DNA from: Kiritimatiellia bacterium
Lineage (GTDB): Bacteria; Verrucomicrobiota; Kiritimatiellia; SLAD01
DNA: 38,391 nt
Assembly: GCA_007136425.1 (NCBI GenBank)
Contig: SLGY01000135.1
Coordinates: 1 to 38,391 of the forward strand
Direction: 5' to 3'
Both the position numbers and the translations under genes were made by a program. Below, in pieces: positions 26,999 through 35,339 of the stretch. The notes below the pieces were generated by a model. The model was given only the letters and a program-made list of their open reading frames with translations. It searched no databases and was not told the origin of the DNA. How positions within the stretch are numbered: the first letter of the stretch is position 1; every line of letters begins with the position of its first letter.

Positions 26999-28258
26999 CT
27001 ATTCTTCCAGCCGGAAATTGGCCCAAGAATTATTTGGGATGGGCGTAGACTCGATCACCGGCCCATAGGTGTCGTCCAAGGATGTAACAAACGGCTCACC
27101 AAGAACGGAGTTACCTGTGACCACGATGCCCTCGCTGTCATCCATGCGTAGGCCCAGGTCGGTTCCTCCTGACACATGGTTGCCTTGGACCGCGCCGCCA
27201 ATCACCTCTTCAATCCATATGTTGCGTCTAAAATTGCCAAAGAGCACATTGTTTTTAACAAAAGCATTTTCGACCATTTCGTTTTCAGAAATGTCGCCCG
27301 GGAAGACAACCCCGCCTATCAGCGTACTGTTGTCTGATACAACATTGCCGAGGATGCGGGTTCCGCTAATGAGGCCGGGGCCTCCCGTGAGGATACCCGC
27401 ATTTGAATGGCCATGGATCACGTTGTTGATGATCGATGTGTTTCTAATTGTTCCATCCGCGCTAACCCTCAGATAGAAGCCGCGCCCATCATTGTCCATG
27501 AATGTGTTGTCCCGGAATTGATTGCCTCGAAACGTTGACGCGGAAGACCACACGTAAACACCGTAGCGTCCCGTCGTCCCCTCGTCTGTGCCATTGCCGA
27601 CAACGGTGCAACCACTGATTTGATTATCCAACATCGCACTATCGCTCGAAATCAGCATATAAGCTCCATTATAGGCATTGCGAGCAATCACAGAGTCCTC
27701 AATCCGGTTGCCTGTGATCTCTCCTTCGAGTTGCGCTGAAAACCAAATGCCGTCTTGACCATTGTTTGCGATGAGGCAATCACGGATCACGTTCCCCGCC
27801 ACGAGCTGGCCGGCCCCGGAGGCCCGCAAATAAAATCCTCGCCCGGTCATATCGCGCACACGCAACCGCTCATAAACCCCGTTGCGACTGCCCTCGAGTT
27901 GCACGCCGGTTTCAAATTCCTCAATTGCCCCATTGCGGACCACTGTGTTTTCCACGCCGGATGCAACAAAGATGCCCACCAAGTCGGTCCCTGAAAGGGT
28001 GAAGCCCATCAGGTCAACCGTCACGTTATCCGCCTCAATCGTGATCCCGCCGTCGGCACCGGCGTCCAGGTTGCCCGTTAAATAATAAGAACCCGGCTCA
28101 TCAATCGTGATCGGAACGGATTCAATGGGCGTTCGCGACTCCAATTCGTCCAGTGCACGCATCGTGACATCCGGCGGTCCCGGCGGTGACAAAGGCCCCT
28201 GCGCATGGGTGGTAATAGCGAACACTAACGCGGCACCTATGATAATAAATCGTTTCAT
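26999..28258 (-). CDS. Secreted right-handed parallel beta-helix protein (paralog 1)
   Basis: Signal peptide, QGPLSPPGPPDVTMRALDELESRTPIESVPITIDEPGSYYLTGNL then NxI/GN beta-helix repeats; AGGAGG RBS. Confidence 0.87.
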   Translation of the reverse strand: MKRFIIIGAALVFAITTHAQGPLSPPGPPDVTMRALDELESRTPIESVPITIDEPGSYYLTGNLDAGADGGITIEADNVTVDLMGFTLSGTDLVGIFVASGVENTVVRNGAIEEFETGVQLEGSRNGVYERLRVRDMTGRGFYLRASGAGQLVAGNVIRDCLIANNGQDGIWFSAQLEGEITGNRIEDSVIARNAYNGAYMLISSDSAMLDNQISGCTVVGNGTDEGTTGRYGVYVWSSASTFRGNQFRDNTFMDNDGRGFYLRVSADGTIRNTSIINNVIHGHSNAGILTGGPGLISGTRILGNVVSDNSTLIGGVVFPGDISENEMVENAFVKNNVLFGNFRRNIWIEEVIGGAVQGNHVSGGTDLGLRMDDSEGIVVTGNSVLGEPFVTSLDDTYGPVIESTPIPNNSWANFRLEE

Positions 28259-28283
28259 GGTCATTCCTCCTTATAGGTCACAT

Positions 28284-29519
28284 TCAGCGACTGAAATTGG
28301 CCCACGCGTTCGGATTGCTCAGTTCCCCCGGTGTGCTGATGACCGGAGCATCCAGATTACCCGTCCCGGCCGAAAACGGCGTGTCGTTATCGAGAGAGAT
28401 ATTGCGAAAAACAAAGGCGCTGGTGGACCCGATGTTGTAACCGGTACCATGCCCGGCGACTCTATTCCCCTCAATGCGTGTACCCTCCGTGCCACCGAAC
28501 AGGCGAATCCCGTCGTTCCCGTTCTGCACCACATACGAATCGCGGATCAAATTGCCTTGTGCTGTTCCGCCTGCGGACGCATTCAGGTAGACACCGAACC
28601 CGTTGTTCTCAGCAATGTGATTGCCGAGCAGCTTGTTTCCATTGGCATGGCCGCCCAGAATTCCTTGAACAGACAAGCCAATGTTACTGTTGCGCATGAT
28701 CTGGGTGTCGCGGACAAAATTACCGACGGCTTCCGAATCGTTTCCAGAGGCGACGATGCGCAGGCCATCATTTGTATTGTCGACAATCGTCAGCCCGGCA
28801 ACAAGATTTCCATTGCATCTTCCACCATCCTCACTGGAGAGATTCACTCCTCGCAATCCTGAGCCGGACACCACGCAGTCACGAATGATGTTTCCCGAGG
28901 CGAGCCCGGCATCTCCTAACAAATGAATGCCAGCTTGTCCGTTGTCTGAAATGATCGAATCCAAGATCATGTTGCCGTTCACGGTACCGGCGGCCGCCCG
29001 GATGAGAATGCCTTCGTCTCCGTTGCCCGTCACCCGCAACTGCGACAACACATTGCCGTTGGCTTCATCGCCGTCACCGATGATCAGGATCCCCTCCGCG
29101 CTGTTATCTTTGATCGCCAAGTCCTCGAAACGGTTGTAGCTTCGGCCAGTAAGCAACAGCCCCGTCTCGAATCCTCGAATCGTTCCATTTCGGACCTCCA
29201 CGTCATGGCCCAAAACGATCACTCCAATGTTGCCACCCGATCCGGCCAGGGTATGACCTTGCAGATCGATGGTCACCGAATCGACCTCCACGGTAATGCC
29301 GTTGAGACCCGTGCTCAGACTTTCCGTGACGATGTACGAACCCGATTCTGAGATGGTGTAAGGTAATTCGTCGATCGGCGTGCGCGGCTCGATCTGGTCC
29401 AGCGACTTCATCGTTTCCGCCGGTCCGCTGTCCGGTTGCAACGGGCCTTGCGCCCAGGCCGTGGGCCCCGCCAACAAGGCGCACAGCAAAAGACAGTACG
29501 GGCGTGTAAGAGATTGCAT
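28284..29519 (-). CDS. Secreted right-handed parallel beta-helix protein (paralog 2)
   Basis: Signal peptide, QGPLQPDSGPAETMKSLDQIEPRTPIDELPYTISESGSYIVTESL then GNxI repeats; start at MQSLTR with GGAGG RBS. Confidence 0.87.
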   Translation of the reverse strand: MQSLTRPYCLLLCALLAGPTAWAQGPLQPDSGPAETMKSLDQIEPRTPIDELPYTISESGSYIVTESLSTGLNGITVEVDSVTIDLQGHTLAGSGGNIGVIVLGHDVEVRNGTIRGFETGLLLTGRSYNRFEDLAIKDNSAEGILIIGDGDEANGNVLSQLRVTGNGDEGILIRAAAGTVNGNMILDSIISDNGQAGIHLLGDAGLASGNIIRDCVVSGSGLRGVNLSSEDGGRCNGNLVAGLTIVDNTNDGLRIVASGNDSEAVGNFVRDTQIMRNSNIGLSVQGILGGHANGNKLLGNHIAENNGFGVYLNASAGGTAQGNLIRDSYVVQNGNDGIRLFGGTEGTRIEGNRVAGHGTGYNIGSTSAFVFRNISLDNDTPFSAGTGNLDAPVISTPGELSNPNAWANFSR

Positions 29520-29554
29520 ATTACTCCTCCCTGTTCTAAAGCGCGCAACGGGGT

Positions 29555-29602
29555 TTCCAATCATTGGAACGACTTCTCACGTCTTTTCCCAATCGTTGGA
29601 AA
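29555..29602. promoter_or_regulatory. Paired short palindromes upstream of beta-helix paralog 2
   Basis: TTCCAA-TCA-TTGGAA (29555-29569) and TTTCCCAATCGTTGGAAA (29585-29602), centres about 32 bp apart. Confidence 0.5.
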
Positions 29603-29682
29603 GGCCGTGCGCATTCTCCTTATGTTCGCAAGCCGTAGCAATTGTAGGGAGGCTTACATTTATGTCAAGAAGGCAGGCAGGA

Positions 29683-30246
29683 TCAATTCGCCCAGGAAAG
29701 GATGTCCCGGTCCGTATCGGATCGACGATCGCTCCCGAAAGACCACGCAACCACACCGACACCGGTTTGATTCCGGTAGATGGTCTGGGTCATCGTGCAG
29801 ACGTTGTTCATGTCGGTATCCAGCACGATCTGATAGGGCGACCCCCATGGGTCGACAAAACGGCCCGTCTCCGTCACGCCCGAACGGCCGCGTCCGCGAT
29901 AGCCCACGTCGACGTATTCAATACGGTCCGGATTCAGGCGGTGCCCCTCATTTCCGGGTCCGTCGATCGCGCGCAGTATATTCATAACCAATTCATTACC
30001 CGCCTCGCGGCCATAGCGCACGTCCCCCGCCGTTCCCATGTGCGGCGAAGGCCAATACCCGTAATCGAAAAAGAACCGTTCACTGGCCGAAACCAGCATA
30101 TCCAAATCCGCGCGCGTCATGGCCTCGCGGCGATCGGATTCCACGGTTACCCAGACCGGGATAATGATCGAAAGCACGATCAGCAGGACGCCGCCGCCAA
30201 TCAGCTTCTCGGCCTTCGAAAAAGGCTGTTTCCTGTTCTCGCTCAT
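29683..30246 (-). CDS. Pseudopilin-like (GspG-like) membrane-anchored protein
   Basis: N-terminal TM helix followed by TRADLDMLVSASERFFFDYGYWPSP..GRFVDPWGSPYQIVLDTDMNN..VVAWSFGSDRRSDTDRDILSW, typical of GspG-like C-terminal domains. Confidence 0.72.
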   Translation of the reverse strand: MSENRKQPFSKAEKLIGGGVLLIVLSIIIPVWVTVESDRREAMTRADLDMLVSASERFFFDYGYWPSPHMGTAGDVRYGREAGNELVMNILRAIDGPGNEGHRLNPDRIEYVDVGYRGRGRSGVTETGRFVDPWGSPYQIVLDTDMNNVCTMTQTIYRNQTGVGVVAWSFGSDRRSDTDRDILSWAN

Positions 30247-30263
30247 TTCAGATTCCGAAGAGG

Positions 30264-30337
30264 AACCGCGAATAGACGCGAATGAACACGAATAAGGAGC
30301 TGTATAAATTTGCGTCCATTCGCGTTCATTCGCGGTT
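30264..30337. repeat. Imperfect inverted repeat made of 10-bp periodic sequence
   Basis: AACCGCGAATAGACGCGAATGAACACGAAT (30264-30293), 14-nt loop, ATTTGCGTCCATTCGCGTTCATTCGCGGTT (30308-30337); 25/30 complementary. Confidence 0.85.
30308..30337. repeat. 30-bp direct repeat, copy A
   Basis: ATTTGCGTCCATTCGCGTTCATTCGCGGTT, identical to 30722-30751. Confidence 0.97.
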
Positions 30338-30723
30338 TAGTCTTGCTGAAGCACCACCCGCTTCCACTCCAGCTTCGCTCTTTTGAAGTTTAGAATCAGA
30401 CCGACCGGCAACTTCGAGATCTTGAGATAATTGAGCATTTGCCCCAATTCGTGATCACCGATGGATTCAACAACTTTCGTATCAACAACCACCTTGTCAT
30501 AGGCAATGAGATCAGGGACATAGTCTCCCACTCGAACACCCTTGTAAACTATATCGAACCGCTCCTGTTGCCTGACAGGGATTCCTCGCAATTCGAATTC
30601 CACGACGAGCGCGTTTTCGTAAGGTTTCTCCAATAAACCGTGCCCCAGCGTATTCAAGACCTCAAACGCACAGTTCACCACTTCATAGACTTCCTGTTTA
30701 AGAAGCAGGCTCTTGTCATTCAT
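30337..30723 (-). CDS. GxxExxY family protein
   Basis: EVYEVVNCAFEVLNTLGHGLLEKPYENALVVEFELRGIPVRQQERFDIVYKGVRVGDYVPDLIAYDKVVVDTKVV; GxxExxY variant GLLEKPY. Confidence 0.92.
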   Translation of the reverse strand: MNDKSLLLKQEVYEVVNCAFEVLNTLGHGLLEKPYENALVVEFELRGIPVRQQERFDIVYKGVRVGDYVPDLIAYDKVVVDTKVVESIGDHELGQMLNYLKISKLPVGLILNFKRAKLEWKRVVLQQD

Positions 30724-30751
30724 TTGCGTCCATTCGCGTTCATTCGCGGTT
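30722..30751. repeat. 30-bp direct repeat, copy B, directly after the alaS stop
   Basis: Exact match to 30308-30337. Confidence 0.97.
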
Positions 30752-33376
30752 CTACGACTTGTCCAACAGATCGGGTACGGCGGCGATGGCTTCCGGCACT
30801 TTCGTAGCGTCCTTCCCGCCGGCCTGCGCCATGTTCGGACGCCCCCCGCCACCGCCGCCGGCGATCTTGGCCACCTGCCCGATGAGTTTGCCCGCATGCA
30901 GACCGCGCGTAACGAGGTCGTCGCTGACCGACGCCACGAAGGCCGCTTTGCCCTCGGACGCGCCGCCCAGCACGATCACACCCGACTTCATGGCCGGACG
31001 GATTTGATCAAGCACGGCGCGTAACCCTTCCACGCCCTGCCCCTCCACCACGTCCGCAATGAGCGGCACGGCGCCCACGGTTTGTTGTTTCTGCAGCAGT
31101 GCGCCCGCCACGTCCTTATTGGCCGCGGCCGCCTGTTCCTTGAGCGCTCGTTCCAATTTCTTGTTCTGCTCGATCAGGGATTCGACACGTTTGAGCAACT
31201 CATCAGGCGGCGCACTGAAACGCTGCGCCAGGCTGCGTACCAGATTGTGCTCGCGTTGGGTCCACTCGTAAGCGGGCCAACCGCAGACGGCTTCGATGCG
31301 CCGAATCCCGGCGGCCACCGCACTTTCGCTGACAATGCGAAAGAAACCCAATTGCCCCGTCTCGCGCACATGCGTCCCGCCGCACAGCTCCCGGCTGAAT
31401 CCGCCGATATCCACCACCCGCACTTCATCGCCGTACTTCTCATCGAAGACCGCGATGATCCCCGAATCCGGCACCTCTTTGTAGGGCATGGTATAGGTCC
31501 GCACCGGAGTATCTTCCATGATCCATTGGTTCACCCGATGTTCGATGGCTTCCAGTTTCTCGGGCGTCACGGCCTCATAATGCGTAAAATCGAAACGCAA
31601 CCGGTCGGGCGCAACGAGCGAACCCGCCTGACGCGCCGTCGCGCTGACCAATTCGCGCAGCGCGGCATTGAGCAAATGCGTGGCGGTATGATGATGCTGC
31701 ACGTGGGCCCGACGCTCGTCGTCCACGACGGCGCCGACCGGGTCCCCGACGGTAAAGCGACCCTGTACCACCTTGCCGATATGTAACACCATGCCCTCCA
31801 CCGGACGTTGCGTGTCCCAGACCTCGAATTCGCCGTCCGGGCCCCGGATACTTCCGTGATCGCCCAATTGCCCGCCGGCCTCGGCATAAAAAGGCGTCTC
31901 GGCCAGGATCAGCTCGGCGGCTTCGCCCGTGTCGAGCGCGGTCTTGCGTTCCCCGGCGGAAAGGATGGCCGTCAGTTTGGTTTGTTTTTCCAAAGCGCGA
32001 TAGCCGTCGAATACCGTACGTACCCCTTCCGCGTGCAGTTCCTGAATCGACTCCGCGTCTTCGGTCATGGCGGCATCCTTCCGATCAAGCCGCGCCCGCT
32101 CGCGTTGTTGTTCCATCAAGGCTTCGAAGCGTTCGTGATCGACCGAGAGATTCTGTTCCGCCGCCATCAATGTCGTAAGGTCCGCCGGGAAGCCGTAGGT
32201 ATCATACAGCTTGAATGCCTGATCGCCGGGAAAGATCGTTTGGTTGTCCTTCTTCAACTCGGCTACAACCTCCTCGAACAGCGACATGCCGCGATCCAGC
32301 GTGGCCGCGAAACTGTCCTCTTCCGCCTGCAACGCGCGCAAGACGCGTTCGCGATTCCGGCGCAGCTCGGGAAAGATATCGCCCATCACTTCCTCGACGA
32401 CGGGAAACAAATCGCCCAGAAACGGCTTGGTCAAATTAAGGGTACGACCGTACCGCGCGGCGCGGCGCAAGAGTCGGCGCAACACGTATCCACGCCCGTC
32501 GTTGGACGGCAGGACGCCGTCGGAAATCGCAATGGACAAAGCACGCACGTGATCGGCGATAACGCGCATGGCCACGGCCGCCTCCCCCTCGTACGGGCAG
32601 CCCGACATGCGTTTGAGTTCGTTCACGTAGGGCGTGAACACGTCCGACTCATAATTGGAGTTCTTGCCCTGCAACACCGCGGCCACCCGCTCAAATCCCA
32701 TCCCGGTATCGACATGTTTCGACGGCAACTCTTCCAACGAGCCGTCGCCTTTACGGTTATACTGAATGAACACCAGGTTCCAGAGTTCGATCACGTCCGG
32801 CGATCCGGCATTGACCATTTCCGGGCCGCACCCGTCCGCGCTGATATCGATATGGATTTCGGAACAGGGTCCGCAGGGCCCTGTTTCGCCCATCTCCCAG
32901 AAATTATCCTTTTCGTCGAAGCGCAGGATGTGCTTGGGGTGAATGTCGGTCACTTCTTTCCACAACTTCTCAGCTTCGTCGTCGTCCTTGTACACCGTGG
33001 CCCAAAGCCGCTCCTTGGGCAGCGCCCACACGTCGGTCAACAATTCCCAGGCCCAGGCGATGGCCTCCCGTTTGTAGTAGTCACCGAAAGACCAGTTCCC
33101 GAGCATTTCAAAGAAGGTATGGTGATACGTGTCGCGCCCGACTTCCTCCAGATCGTTATGCTTGCCGCTCACGCGAATACATTTTTGCGTGTTCGCCACC
33201 CGCCGGTCCCGGCTTTCGCGGGTGCCAAGAAAGATGTCCTTAAACTGGTTCATGCCCGAGTTGGTAAACAACAGGGTGGGATCCGTCGGCAAGACCACCG
33301 GCGAACTGGGAACGATGGCGTGCTCTTTGGATTTGAAAAAGTCCAGAAACGATTGTCGTATTTCGGTTGATGTCAT
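30752..33376 (-). CDS. alaS: Alanyl-tRNA synthetase
   Basis: MTSTEIRQSFLDFFKSKEHAIVPSSPVVLPTDPTLLFTNSGMNQFKDIFLG; HHTATHLLNAALRELV; CGGTHVRETGQLG. Start could also be 33394. Confidence 0.96.
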   Translation of the reverse strand: MTSTEIRQSFLDFFKSKEHAIVPSSPVVLPTDPTLLFTNSGMNQFKDIFLGTRESRDRRVANTQKCIRVSGKHNDLEEVGRDTYHHTFFEMLGNWSFGDYYKREAIAWAWELLTDVWALPKERLWATVYKDDDEAEKLWKEVTDIHPKHILRFDEKDNFWEMGETGPCGPCSEIHIDISADGCGPEMVNAGSPDVIELWNLVFIQYNRKGDGSLEELPSKHVDTGMGFERVAAVLQGKNSNYESDVFTPYVNELKRMSGCPYEGEAAVAMRVIADHVRALSIAISDGVLPSNDGRGYVLRRLLRRAARYGRTLNLTKPFLGDLFPVVEEVMGDIFPELRRNRERVLRALQAEEDSFAATLDRGMSLFEEVVAELKKDNQTIFPGDQAFKLYDTYGFPADLTTLMAAEQNLSVDHERFEALMEQQRERARLDRKDAAMTEDAESIQELHAEGVRTVFDGYRALEKQTKLTAILSAGERKTALDTGEAAELILAETPFYAEAGGQLGDHGSIRGPDGEFEVWDTQRPVEGMVLHIGKVVQGRFTVGDPVGAVVDDERRAHVQHHHTATHLLNAALRELVSATARQAGSLVAPDRLRFDFTHYEAVTPEKLEAIEHRVNQWIMEDTPVRTYTMPYKEVPDSGIIAVFDEKYGDEVRVVDIGGFSRELCGGTHVRETGQLGFFRIVSESAVAAGIRRIEAVCGWPAYEWTQREHNLVRSLAQRFSAPPDELLKRVESLIEQNKKLERALKEQAAAANKDVAGALLQKQQTVGAVPLIADVVEGQGVEGLRAVLDQIRPAMKSGVIVLGGASEGKAAFVASVSDDLVTRGLHAGKLIGQVAKIAGGGGGGRPNMAQAGGKDATKVPEAIAAVPDLLDKS

Positions 33377-33394
33377 TACTTTACGCGTATTCAT

Positions 33395-33430
33395 GGGATT
33401 CAGGATGCAAGGATTTGGGAGGCAAGGCAA
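33395..33430. repeat. Degenerate 7/8-bp periodic tract upstream of alaS
   Basis: GGGATTCAGGATGCAAGGATTTGGGAGGCAAGGC: GGA at 33396, 33103-type spacing 7/8/7 (33396, 33403, 33411, 33418). Confidence 0.45.
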
Positions 33431-33548
33431 GAGCGAACCGAGGGGGAATCATTCTCCTGCTTGTACGCGCAATCCGCACGACGTATAATGCAACCGAAGC
33501 CGTAAGCCAAAATGATCCCTGTAACAGACGGGGGGATGGAAGAATACC

Positions 33549-34553
33549 ATGAGCAAACCGCGAGCAGCCGTTTTTGATGTGAAGCCGTACGATCGCGACT
33601 CGCTGGTCGCCGCGCAACGCGGCGAGAATATCGATTGGTCATTTCATTCCTTCCGACTCGACCCCTCGACGGCCGCGGCCGTCAAAGACGTCGACGTGGG
33701 CTGCGTCTTTGTCAATGACCGCGCCGACGAGACCGCACTACACACACTTGCGGAGGCCGGGGTACGTCATCTCGCCCTGCGTTGCGCGGGTTATAACAAC
33801 GTCGATCTGTCTGCGGCAAAAGAACACGGCATTTGCGTGACTCGCGTGCCCAGCTACTCGCCGCATGCCGTGGCCGAACATACCTTGGCACTTCTCCTCA
33901 CGTTGAATCGCCGAATTCATCGCGCTTACAATCGGGTGCGCGAGCTGAACTTTTCCCTGCACGGCCTGGTGGGGATGGATCTACACGGCAAAACAGCAGG
34001 GGTTATCGGGACGGGACGAACCGGCGCCCTGGTCGCACAAATCTTCCGCGGATTCGGCATGCGCGTGTGCGCGCACGATCCGTACCCGAACGAAGAATGG
34101 GCCGCTCGCTACGAGGTAGCTTACAAGCCCATTGAATCGGTATTCACGGACGCCGATATCGTGTCCCTGCATCTGCCGTTAACGCCGGATACGCGACACC
34201 TGGTCAATGAGCATAGGCTGGGTCTCATGAAACCAGGCGCCATTCTGCTGAATGTCAGCCGGGGCGCACTGGTCGACACGGGCGCACTGATTAAAGCCTT
34301 GAAAGCGCGAAAACTCGGCGGGGTAGGCCTGGACGTGTACGAGGAGGAAGAAGGCATCTTCTTCGAGGACCTTTCCAATGAGATGCTGGACGACGACGAG
34401 CTCGCCCGACTGCTTACTTTCCCGAACGTGCTAATCACGTCCCATCAGGCCTTCCTCACCCGCGAGGCGCTTTCGGAAATCGCGCGCGTCACGACCGAAA
34501 ACATCCTGCGCGTACACCGCAAAGAACCTCCGCTGGAAGACACGGAATTATAG
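33549..34553 (+). CDS. ldhA: D-2-hydroxyacid dehydrogenase, D-lactate dehydrogenase type
   Basis: RCAGYNNVDLSAAKEHGICVTRVPSYSPHAVAEHTLALLLTLNRRIHRAYNRVRELNFSLHGLVGMDLHGKTAGVIGTGRTG. Confidence 0.88.
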   Translation: MSKPRAAVFDVKPYDRDSLVAAQRGENIDWSFHSFRLDPSTAAAVKDVDVGCVFVNDRADETALHTLAEAGVRHLALRCAGYNNVDLSAAKEHGICVTRVPSYSPHAVAEHTLALLLTLNRRIHRAYNRVRELNFSLHGLVGMDLHGKTAGVIGTGRTGALVAQIFRGFGMRVCAHDPYPNEEWAARYEVAYKPIESVFTDADIVSLHLPLTPDTRHLVNEHRLGLMKPGAILLNVSRGALVDTGALIKALKARKLGGVGLDVYEEEEGIFFEDLSNEMLDDDELARLLTFPNVLITSHQAFLTREALSEIARVTTENILRVHRKEPPLEDTEL

Positions 34554-34662
34554 CGCGTCGCCGCGCTCCGGCGCAAAGAGAGCGCCGTCACTACAAGTCA
34601 TACACTCTAGTAATGGCAGATCCGAGGAAGCACAAGGTCGGACATCGGCCCTCGCCGCCAAC

Positions 34663-35022
34663 CTACGGGCTCTCTTCCGAACGGGGTTGCATGTGCCCAA
34701 CCTCGACCAACCGATTGCCGGCTCGGAGCTCAATCACAACTTGCGGGAGAAGCGGTTCCAGCCAATCAAACAATACCCGGTTAACCGCGTTCCCAATTCG
34801 GAGCCATAGGACTTGCGGCCCCTGATCGTGCCCAGCAGCCATATGTGCAAAATCTTCGTCCTTTGTGACTATGACCCAATCCTCTTTCTCGGCCAGCGAC
34901 CACAACTCACGATCCGCGGCATCACGCAATCCCACGGAACGCACCGCCTTGGCTTCATATCCCCGCTGAATCAGCCACTCCGCCAACGCGGGAGGCAATT
35001 GGGCATCAATGAGAAATTTCAC
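34663..35022 (-). CDS. DUF5615 PIN-like toxin
   Basis: MKFLIDAQLPPALAEWLIQRGYEAKAVRSVGLRDAADRELWSLAEKEDWVIVTKDEDF; 3 nt after a DUF433 gene. Confidence 0.88.
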   Translation of the reverse strand: MKFLIDAQLPPALAEWLIQRGYEAKAVRSVGLRDAADRELWSLAEKEDWVIVTKDEDFAHMAAGHDQGPQVLWLRIGNAVNRVLFDWLEPLLPQVVIELRAGNRLVEVGHMQPRSEESP

Positions 35023-35025
35023 CGA

Positions 35026-35241
35026 TCAGCTCGCCGGGACAACGGGGTGATCCACATAACGCGCCGCATAGGCGATACAGGCGCGAATATCGTCGACTTC
35101 CAAGTCAGGAAAGTCTTTGAGTATCTCTTCCTGCGTCGCACCGCCAGCAAGCATGTCCAATACGTCTTTTACGCGGATGCGCATACCACGCACACACGGA
35201 TGCCCGCCACACTGGACCGGGTTGACTGTGATGCGATTCAT
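35026..35241 (-). CDS. DUF433 antitoxin
   Basis: RITVNPVQCGGHPCVRGMRIRVKDVLDMLAGGATQEEILKDFPDLEVDDIRACIAYAA. Confidence 0.92.
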   Translation of the reverse strand: MNRITVNPVQCGGHPCVRGMRIRVKDVLDMLAGGATQEEILKDFPDLEVDDIRACIAYAARYVDHPVVPAS

Positions 35242-35339
35242 TAGCGCCTTCCCTTCATCTGATATTCACGTCATATAACTTACGCTTTGCCATGCCGCTC
35301 CGCAACGGGGAACAATACATTCCGCGATATCCTGGGAGT

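Noticed and set aside
31808-33370. 520-aa plus-strand ORF antisense to alaS
   Set aside because: Same artefact; alaS is unambiguous on the other strand.
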